DNA of 64,000 nt from positions 17,120,501 through 17,184,500 of the forward strand of contig NC_081835.1 of NCBI RefSeq assembly GCF_030867095.1, read 5' to 3'. The notes under the pieces are model-generated. The model made no database searches. It had not been told where the DNA came from and worked only from the letters and a program-made list of their open reading frames with translations. Both the position numbers and the translations under genes were made by a program. Below are positions 56,131 to 64,000 of this stretch, in pieces. The stretch is from Alligator mississippiensis. Its lineage: Eukaryota; Chordata; Crocodylia; Alligatoridae. The number at the start of each line of letters is the position of its first letter. The first letter of the stretch is position 1.

Positions 56131-59100
56131 GTCTGCCTGGAGGATGCAGGCTCTATTAGTGCCACAGTGTTTCTGAGCCCCTGGGCAAAGCCTTGTAACA
56201 GGGCCCCTACCCCAGTATTAAAGGGAAGAGGGAGCCCAAGGGTAATTGGCCTTCCCCAGCCCCTGGGACAGGCTACTGTGGGCGAAGAGCCCTGGAATAA
56301 AATAGCTGCCCATCCCAGGTGCGAGCAGTGACTTACAAGCTGGAGGTGGAAATGGAGGGTCAAGCGACCCAGGAAGAAACTTAGAAGCACAAGGCCTGAG
56401 CCAGTGGGGGAAAGTCTGGCCAAAGGAGCTGCAGGAGGCTGAGGTCCAGGAAGGAGCTGGGTCAGGCCGGGCAGCCCAGAGGAAGGACTCTGAGCTGAAG
56501 GGGAGGTGAAAGGAACCCTGCATCCCGGACAGGTGGTTATGTGCCTCAGGCTTTTGGGGTAGGGCTTCTGCAGGGCAAGATGAACCCCAGGAGGTGAGCC
56601 CTTTGTTTTGGAGTGAACACTCATGTTTTTGGTTTTCATTTGAATCGGAGGATCAGGTGCAGCTGAAAGTGGTGGATTGGAGGCCATGAGGCATGGCAGG
56701 GGCCCTCAGTGTAGTGCCCATCCCAGGCTGTGACCTGGGGGTGCCTGGGTCCAGTATGCCACACCTGGCAGAAAGGCTAACAGAGGCAGAGATAGAAGAT
56801 GGCAAAGACTGAGGTGCAAGCCCAGAGCTTGTGAAGGTGAGGCCTGGGGCCATGAAGCCCAGAGCCTGTGAGGGCCAAAGCTGGGGCCAGGGAGCTTGCA
56901 GTCCTGGGACAGAGGGGCTCAGCCAGAGTAAGGTGGGGCAAGGCCAGGGGGCAGGGGGGGAGCTCAGCCAAGACAAGGGCCCATCACTCAAAAGCCCCTT
57001 TGCCCTCTAGGCAGGCAACATAACAGCGTGGAGACCCTGACGGGCCAAAGGAGGCAACAAAGTGGAGCCCAGGCGGTAGCCAGGAAAGGTGACTTCGCCA
57101 CCCCAGCACTGAGCATGCTACAACCTGTAGATGTGTCACTTCTGCTTTTGCTATCATGTGTCCTTGAAGAGCTAAGGGGAAACAAGAGAGCTCACAGCCT
57201 TAGTGGTGACTTCAGGAACAGGGTCCTTCTAAGTCAGGTGGGGTTTGAGGGGGTCAGATATGGGCTGAGGTTTCAGGACCTTGGACCACAAGTGCTGGAG
57301 AAAGGATTTCCCCTCAAGAGTGTGCCTGGAGGCCCCAAGCCAGAGGCAACTTCTGAAGGCTTGATGCACTAGGGTTCCCCATGCAATGGGAGTCGTGGCG
57401 TGAACACCTCAACAGTGACATCAACCAGATCTAGGATAACTTTGCACTCGGAAAACGTTGTCCACATTTTTAGAACACGTGATCCTATCATGGTATGTCA
57501 GTGTAGTTAGGCCCTTGCAACATACTTATCACCAAGTATTTGATTGTCCTGGGAAGAAAAGAGAGTGAATTTACCAAACAACATCTACACACACACAAAA
57601 AAAGTATCAGAAAATGACAAAATCAAGAATCTTTCCAGTTGTGGCAAGACTAAGTCTCATCCAAGACTATATCCCTGGTGCACGGGTAGTGAATTTGTCC
57701 TGTTTTCAAACTGTTCCCTTGTCGGGCTTTGGGCCTATTGAGGAAAACCTGCCTGACCCTTCTTGTGCTATAAGTAGATAGATACTGGGTGAATACAGAA
57801 GTGTCACACCAGTCCTTTTACTTCCACTGCATGTAACTTGACAGTAGTCTGACATTTCCAGAATGCTAACGAGCGTTACCCTGTATAGATTTCTACCATC
57901 CGGCTAAAATGACATGTGAAACAGAGCCATCCCTTGGTGGGGGGGAGCAAATTGAGGTGACCACCCTGGGCTCTGCATTTTGGGGGCCCCGTGGAGAGTG
58001 CTGTACAGGCCCTGCCAAGGGTGCCACCACTCCACGTGGCTGCTGTGCGCCGCTGGCTTTGCGCTCTGACCGCTCACCACCCCCACAACCCTGCACAGGC
58101 CCTGAACAGACTGATACGTCCCAGGCCTTGCACACTCCCAGGGTCGGCTTTTATGTCAAATTCATTTTGAACTTGGCATGGTGCCTACTAGCTTTGGGTT
58201 CGTGTATTCAAGACAAACGTAAAGGCCCCATTCTGCTGTTGCTATTCAGGCACTTCTCATTGGCTTCCAAAGGAGTCATACTGAAACAGGAATGAAGGTT
58301 TGAGTCCTAATAAAACAAACAAGTCTGAAAAACAGAGCAAAAGGCCAGTGCTAGTCATTGTCTGAGCAAGGCTGAAAGCTGGCCCTCTGCACAGGGATCA
58401 AATTCACCTTGTTAGGAAGTACTTGGAGAAAGATTATGATAATTAGCAGGACTGATATACAGTTAAAATCTAAAGCACATGAAAGACAAGGCTGAGCAAA
58501 ACCTCCCTTTCTATGGCTGAGTCAATCATGTTTGAATTAAGGCAGCATAAAGAATACTTATTTTGGTTGCTCCTCAACTAGGAATCGCACTGTGTGAATG
58601 TCACACCTACACAGCAGGGCTGTATAAAGACTGCTTAAGTCCCATTCAGCCCCAAACCCTTAACACAGGATTTCAGCAGTGTATAAAGCCCTATGCCCCA
58701 ACTTTTTTCATGGGAGAAAACTCCATCCACTCTCAAGGAACTGACTTCAGTTTTTAAAGTAAATAACAAAGAGGGGAGCTACAAAAGTTTAAAACCAGTT
58801 TCTTTGCTGGTGTAACTTTCTGGAGGTGGCTTGTTTCTTGTTAGCAGCGAATTTGTCCCTTGATGGTTTCAGAAAAATCTAAGTTATATGGCATGCGTAT
58901 ATATTATGTAATATTCATTTGAATATGTGTATATATGGCCAGTGTGTTTCTGTCAATATGCATATGTGTGTGCACGTGGATGCATATCAATGAAAGCAGG
59001 TTTCTTTTATGCACATATGTGTGAGTGTTGAGAGGTGTAACACTACTGTATGTTTGCAGGACAGCTGGAAAATGACACTGGTTGTAAACAGGTAATGGAA

Positions 59101-59578
59101 GAGATCACTGCAGCATCACAGTCAAATCTGGAGAAATGCAGACAGCTAAATCCAGCCAAATCTAAGGAAAAGCAAATAGAAACGTTGTTAAACAATATAT
59201 TTTTTGCCTTTAAGGTCTTCTAAATCTTTTCTTTGGCTATCCTCCATCCCTCCCCCTTCTTACCCAGTTTTTTACCCCAGCTATAGTTTTCTTGTCCTCC
59301 TTTTCTAGGGTCGGGGGTAGCTCCATCTCTCATATCATCCCTTGCCATCTTTGTTCCCCTTGACAGCTTCAGCACCTCAAACCTCCATGTCCCAGCCTTG
59401 CTTCTACAGTTGCTTCCTATCTTTTTCTATCCAATGCTTACATATAAAATATAATGCCTGCTAGACAGCAGCAGCCCACCTGCCCTGTGCTACCAAACCT
59501 TCCTCCTGTGATGCTCCCCTGAAGTGAGTCAGCAACAGCAATTTCCTCCTCTGAGTGTGTCAGTGTATTCTGTGTACT
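56131..59578. other. Intergenic stretch, mostly unclassified
   Basis: Bases 56131-57060 are GC-richer, purine-biased and open on the minus strand for 242 codons without recognisable motifs. This may be an unclassified repeat. A hAT-like left end (CAGAGCCATCCCTTGG at 57922) resembles the 49876 element but lacks a matching right end. No host exon was recognised. Confidence 0.45.
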
Positions 59579-59705
59579 TCATAGTTTCATATTTGTTAGG
59601 GGCTGGAAGGGACCTTACAGATCACTGGGTCCACCCCCCTGCACTTGGGCAGGAAAGACCACTGGGGTCAGATGACCCCGGCAAGATGGACATCAATACT
59701 TGGTG
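59579..59705 (-). mobile_element. CR1 3' end fragment
   Basis: TTCATAGTTTCATATTTGTT, then AGGGGCTGGAAGGGACCTTA and GGGTCCACCCCCCTGCACTT. Same layout as 55968, ending in GATGACCCCGGCAAGATGG. Confidence 0.8.
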
Positions 59706-59814
59706 TCTGTTATGTCTTGTTTAAGCTGTCACCCCTTCAGGGGTGGGGGCGTCTGTATTTTGGGCTCATTGCAGTGCTGAGCATACAGCTGTCACTCCAG
59801 ATAATTGAGAGGAA

Positions 59815-59975
59815 GGATGATTGTGTAAATCAAAGCCCTGAGCTAGAACTCAGGAGATTTGCACTAAATCTTGGTTCTGCCACATACTTTCTACTTAACC
59901 CTGAGCAAGTCACCTCACCTGCCTGTGCTTTCCCCTTCTGTAAAATGGGGATAATGTATCTTCCTTTTTCTCCTA
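59815..59975 (+). repeat. MIR-like CORE-SINE
   Basis: CCTGAGCAAGTCACCTCACC then TTCTGTAAAATGGGGATAAT is close to the MIR consensus. The upstream part GAGCTAGAACTCAGGAGA also fits. Confidence 0.75.
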
Positions 59976-60345
59976 TTCTTATCAGGAACGTAAGCTCAAA
60001 GAGGAAGATCAGAAACCTAAGCTCAAAGAGGAGGGGCTGCCTCATGCTGGGTTCGCTCTGGGCCTAACACAGCTGGATTTCAATACTAAATGCTACTTAG
60101 TACAAATAATTAATCCCAGACCATGACTAGGTCCTATGATAGCACAGCTCCATAACAGTGGGAGCCAGCACTGCAGCGTGCTTAGTTTTGACCTGGCCCC
60201 TTTCTCCTTAGGCATCCAAACGCCCAGAGTCATAACAGGCTGACATCTGGCTTCAGACCCCAGAATCGGGTGGGTGTTTTCTTCCTCCGGCCTAAAAGAA
60301 AAGCAGCATCACAAGAGAGTCCAGGAGAAGCCACTTGAGGAAAGG

Positions 60346-60625
60346 GAATCATAGAAAATGAGGGTTGGAAGGGACATCAGGAGGTCACATCCAACCCCCT
60401 GCTCAAAGCAGGACCATCCCCAGCTAGATCATCTCAGCCAAAGCTTTGTCTAGCTGGGTCTTGAAAACTTCCAAGGATGGAGCTTCCACCACCTCTCTGG
60501 GTAACCTGCTCCAGTGTTTTACTACCCTCCCAGTAAGAAAATTCTTCCTAATATCTAACCTAAACTTCCCTTGCTGCAACTTCGGCTGGTTGCTCCTTGT
60601 TCTGTCATCTGTGGATTCACATCCA
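60346..60625 (-). mobile_element. CR1 3' end, longer fragment
   Basis: GGGTTGGAAGGGACATCAGG, then CCAACCCCCTGCTCAAAGCA, then CTAGCTGGGTCTTGAAAACT and TTCTTCCTAATATCTAACCT follow the classic bird/reptile CR1 3' region inverted. It lies just before the minisatellite at 60640. Confidence 0.9.
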
Positions 60626-60639
60626 TGCCCAAAACTGGC

Positions 60640-61205
60640 ACGTGTCTTCATGTGTCCACTCCCACGACTGACATGTCTTTATGCGTCCACTCCCACGACT
60701 GACATGTCTTCATGTGTCCACTCCCAAGCCTAACATGTGTCTTCATGCGTCCACTTCCACGACTGACATGTCTTTATGTGTCCACTCCCACGACTGACGT
60801 GTCTTCATGTGTGCTCTCCCAAGACTGACACGTGTCTTTATGTGTCCACTCCCACGACTGACGTGTCTTCATGTGTGCTCTCCCAAGACTGACATGTATC
60901 TTCACGCGTCCACTCCCACAACTCACATGTGTCTTCATGTGTGCTTTCCCAAGACTGACATGTGTCTTCATGCGTCCACTTCCACGACTGACATGCGTCT
61001 TCATGTGTGCACTCCCAAGCCTGACATGCATCTTCATGTGTGCACTTCCAAGACTGACATGTCTTCATGCGTCCACTTCCATGACTGATATGTCTTTATG
61101 TGTCCACTCCCAAGGCTGATGTGTCTTCATGCATCCAGTTCCAAGACTGACATGTGTCTTCATGCGTCCACTCCCACGACTAACACGCGTCTTCCTGTGT
61201 CTTCC
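60640..61205 (+). repeat. Minisatellite, 31-33 bp unit, about 17 copies
   Basis: Tandem units on the plan ATGTGTCCACTCCCACGACT followed by GACATGTCTTC (31 bp) or GACATGTGTCTTC (33 bp), with base variation between copies. Open frames across it on both strands arise from the repeat and are not genes. It ends at the KLF15 CpG island. Confidence 0.93.
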
Positions 61206-61583
61206 AGCTTTGCAGAGCTCACAGCAGCACCCACGGGAAGGGGGGAAAGGAAAAAAAAAGAAAACGAATCCATGGTCAGAGGCAAATTCCTCCTGCTGCC
61301 TGCCTGCCTTCCTTCCTGCCTTGCTTCCCAGCTCCCCTGCCTCTCCTGCACACGATGCTGGCTGTCACGGCCGGGGAGAGCGAGCAGGGAGAGAGCCAAG
61401 CAGTCCTGCCCGCGCTGCTCGGCTTGGCGGCCGGGCCGGGGAGCGGGGAGGCCGCGCGGGGAGGGAGGGAGGCCGCCGGCTGCTCCTTGCATTGACGACG
61501 AAGGCCGGGGCGGCCCCTTCGCGCGTCCCGGGCCAATCGGGGGAGGGATTTGGGTCGAGCCTCTTGCGAGCCTCCCCCCGGCG

Positions 61584-61593
61584 GTCATGTGAC
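61584..61593. promoter_or_regulatory. E-box / M-box GTCATGTGAC
   Basis: CATGTG core inside TCATGTGAC, a USF/MITF/TFE-type site. It lies about 150 bases before the predicted splice donor. Factor binding is inferred only. Confidence 0.45.
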
Positions 61594-61599
61594 GGGCCC

Positions 61600-61744
61600 G
61601 AGTACTCGCACTCCGCTCGCGGGGCGAAAGGACACATCAGCAGCTCCGCCGCCGCCCGCGCACCGCCACCCGCCGGCCCGGCCCGGCCCGGCACGGCCCG
61701 GCCCGGCACGGCACATCGCTGCTCCCTCCGCCCGCACGGCGCAG
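61600..61744 (+). other. KLF15: Probable non-coding first exon of KLF15 (start uncertain)
   Basis: The only strong donor in the island on the plus strand is CGGCGCAG/GTACGC with the exon ending at 61744. KLF15 has a non-coding first exon in other vertebrates (as I recall), with translation starting in exon 2, which would lie beyond 64000. The transcription start is not visible, so the left limit is a guess. The region includes repeated CCCGG-type pentamers at about 61676-61713. Confidence 0.5.
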
Positions 61745-61750
61745 GTACGC

Positions 61751-61797
61751 GGGGGGGGGGGGGGTGCGCTGCGCTGCGCTGCGGGCGGGCGGGCGGG
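61751..61797 (+). other. G-quadruplex-prone block at start of KLF15 intron 1
   Basis: A run of 14 G at 61751-61764, three TGCGC-type units, then GGGCGGGCGGGCGGG at 61783-61797, a canonical four-tract motif with one-base loops, on the plus strand (the sense strand if KLF15 runs rightward). Confidence 0.75.
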
Positions 61798-62320
61798 CAT
61801 CGTGTTGACAGCAGAGCCGCAGGGTTACTGCCGGTCATCCCGTGCCGTCCCTCCCCGTCCCTTCCTTCCCTTCCCTCCCGCGCCTGGAAACGCAGCGTTT
61901 CCTCCTGGAGCAGAGGCTGCTGCAAGAAGCGGCAGCTTCCCCGAGCCGAGCAGGGACACGCGGGTCCGCTTCCCTGCACCAGGCGCTGCTGCATGGGTGC
62001 CTCCCCGCGCCTCTCCGCGCCGCGCCGCGCCGGCGAGTCCTCCCCCGGCCCCCGGCCCAGCGCAGGTGCGAGGCGACGGCTGCCGAGCGGCTCCGCAGCG
62101 CTTCCACATGCAGGGCCCTTGTGCGGCCGCCCCAGGAGCGGGTGCCAGCCCACCTTCAGGCCCCCGAGGCAGGGGAACAGGAGGCGCGCGTTTTGCCGCG
62201 CTCTCCTATCTTGAAAAACCAAGTGGAAAAGAGTTGCCAGCCCAGCCCGAATGGGGGCAATCCCCCCAAATGGAGGTGGTCCGCGGTCCCCGGGGCAGCG
62301 TTGTCGGTCCCAGGAGAAGG

Positions 62321-64000
62321 CCAAGCTGCCAAATGTTGGCATGGCTTTCCAGCAAGCTCCTTGGGGGTTTTGAAGCCTTTGAAATGCAACTCGGAAATGC
62401 AGGCGTTTAGAGGCATATGTGCATTCCAGCCTTTTATTAGCTCGCGCCCGGACAGGCAGCTGCTAAGCAGAACAATGTGGCGGGGAGAAAACAACACGGA
62501 GGGCTCTTCTGAGAGTTGGAGCCGGGCGCTGTTAAAGCAGTTGCTTTGTTTCGCCCCAGAGACGGCTGCATCCCACTGCTCTCCCTGGTCACATCTTCCT
62601 GACCCCTTTGGGAATGCTTTGTATGACTGTCAGATAGAAATATTATTTTTTATTAGTCCAGTTAATGCCTGTTTCTTGGGCCGTACCTCCAGCCCAAACG
62701 CGGGGGAGGCTTTTGGTCATTACAGTGGCCTCCAGTATAACAGAATCAAGGCCTGATCCTGCATTCCTCGCATACCTAGAAATCCCTTGACTTCAGTGGG
62801 AGTGTAAGGAAAGCAAGATCAAGGCCAGAATTTAAAGAGCTCAGCAAGCAAGGTTCGCTTGGTGCCTAAGTGGTCACATGTTTATGCTAAGTGGGCACTG
62901 ATTAATGTCCAGCAGGATTGGAAAAACAAGAGGAGTAGCTGGTCTCTGACTAAAAAGCGTTGTTTACTCCTCCTTGTTTTACTTTTTCTCCCCCATTCGG
63001 TCCTGTCTGAGGGCTCAGGTTTATTCCCAATAAATTCAAGGGTAATTTTGCCATTTATTTCCGCGGGAGTAAGAATAGCTTCCTGATTGAATGGACATTT
63101 AAAACATTTCACAAAGGACTTTCTGTTTCTGTGCTGTTTGCACTTTCCATTTCTGTCTTTTACTTACAGACACATGAACAGCCTCCCCCAACTCTCTTAG
63201 CAGAAATGCCATGTGTCATCATGCACACACACATGCATGCGTGCATGCACAAACGCGCGCACACACATGTGCGCGCACACACACACACACACACTCCCCA
63301 GCTCCCTTTTGCGTGCAACACGATTGGTCATTACAAGATCACTTGGAGGTGGTAGTTGGAGCAAAATGCCACAGGGGCTAATTCCTCCTTTCTGCCCAAC
63401 TTTAAATTGTAGCGGTCGCTGCCTTTGGTGCAAGCAAGACATAAACACGATGCTATGTGACTCTTCACTGGGAGCCAGTGAAAGTCAGCTTCAGTCTCTG
63501 CTTCGCTGGTCGAAATGCAGGGTGGCTCAGCTCCAGGACTTCTGCTTGGGGTAACAGTGGGCTTGCCTCAAAGTCAGGATTTCACCTGTACTCTCTTAGC
63601 CGTATTGCAGGTATGCTGACAGTGACTTTCCCCGTCAGGGATGATTAGACTAAGGTCGCAGAACTTGGGCACTCACCTCTCTCTGAACTTCCTCATAATC
63701 AGCACATGCGAGTGTTTCATTATCGGTTCAGAGAAACAGATGACTGACGGGGCTTGCAAACCAGGAAATCTGCAATTGAGCTTTTTGGTCTCTTTCTCTT
63801 GAACTGCCCCTGCCTTCCGACCTCCACGCATCAATGAGGAAGCTGTGTCTTTAAGAAATGTATTTTTACTCTGCTTCCTGCAGAATGCTAATAGCCTGCT
63901 GCTGACGGAGCATGTGAGGGTTGTTGTGTAAAACAGCTCTTGCTGTGTTAGGTACAGATGGAGTGCCTAGATTTCCTTTTTATTTCCTTCTCAAAGATAG
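62321..64000 (+). other. KLF15: KLF15 intron 1, first part
   Basis: Sequence after the CpG island with no recognised coding exon. It includes a CA/TG-rich microsatellite with alternating purine-pyrimidine bases at 63221-63296 (potential Z-DNA). The window ends here, before the coding exons. Confidence 0.5.
63221..63296 (+). repeat. (CA)n / (CG)(CA) microsatellite
   Basis: Alternating CA, CG and TG steps including GCGCGCACACACATGTGCGC. Simple sequence. Confidence 0.9.

Larger units (their letters stand above)
61210..62320 (+). promoter_or_regulatory. KLF15: CpG island and promoter of KLF15
   Basis: Very high GC and CpG content, the strongest in the window. It holds a CCAAT box in a GGCCAATCGG setting (61531-61540), GC-boxes (GGGGCGG near 61507), and an E-box GTCATGTGAC (61584-61593). 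The KLF15 assignment rests on synteny: in human, CFAP100 lies between ZXDC and KLF15, with KLF15 in this relative orientation. No KLF15 coding sequence is in the window. Confidence 0.68.

Noticed and set aside
55959-56687. 242-codon minus-strand frame
   Set aside because: Low-complexity Pro/Ser/Leu composition, starts inside a CR1 tail, with overlapping frames on the other strand. No family resemblance.
57922-58100. Possible hAT element like the 49876 copy
   Set aside because: Only the left end CAGAGCCATCCC is clear. No matching right end or target duplication was found, so it is noted only as a fragment.
60774-61119. Cys/His/Thr-rich repeated peptides over the 60640-61205 array
   Set aside because: They are translations of a tandem repeat, open in several frames on both strands. 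Not a zinc-finger or collagen-like gene.
61129-62756. Long open frames (361, 325, 304 and 286 codons) on both strands over the CpG island
   Set aside because: Stop codons are rare in GC-rich DNA. The frames overlap on both strands, begin in the minisatellite and show no domain. KLF15 protein does not match any of them.

Overview
This is vertebrate nuclear DNA with split genes. The repeat content (many CR1 LINEs, non-autonomous hAT elements with intact target duplications, and palindromic MITEs with a TCTTTTATTAG-type arm like the crocodilian 'Chompy' family) suggests a sauropsid. A crocodilian is my first choice and a turtle my second. No prokaryotic feature, tRNA, rRNA or CRISPR array was seen.

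The layout is three genes in the order ZXDC (+), CFAP100 (-), KLF15 (+). This is the human 3q21.3 order, read from the opposite strand. ZXDC: the last three coding exons (2136-2308, 3986-4087, 6091-6177) and the 3' UTR, probably ending at an AATAAA at 8272. CFAP100 (formerly CCDC37): I rebuilt 15 coding exons on the minus strand from 30646 down to a stop at 8946, followed by an AATAAA at 8816-8821. All 15 exons chain without a phase conflict and give about 719 codons. The start codon was not found; it should lie in a further 5' exon between 30647 and about 33300. A CpG-rich block at about 33075-33480 with two RFX X-box-like sites is the probable promoter. KLF15: a large CpG island (about 61210-62320) contains the probable non-coding first exon, with a splice donor after 61744. 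The coding exons lie beyond 64000.

The roughly 28 kb between the CFAP100 promoter and KLF15 has no recognisable host gene. It holds layered transposable elements: six or more short hAT elements (four in the window with perfect 8-bp target duplications), palindromic MITEs including one with perfect 79-bp arms, CR1 pieces, MIR-like SINE pieces and a decayed Ty3/gypsy reverse transcriptase. CFAP100 introns carry a CR1 copy, a second non-LTR element and a hAT remnant. A minisatellite sits directly beside each of the two CpG islands (32500-33060 and 60640-61205).

The host genes are unrelated in function: ZXDC is a zinc-finger co-activator of MHC class II transcription, CFAP100 a ciliary inner-arm-dynein regulator, KLF15 a metabolic Kruppel-like factor. 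I found no evidence for a novel gene system. The most notable items are structural: the perfect palindrome, the hAT insertions, the paired X-boxes, and the G-quadruplex and minisatellite around the KLF15 first exon.
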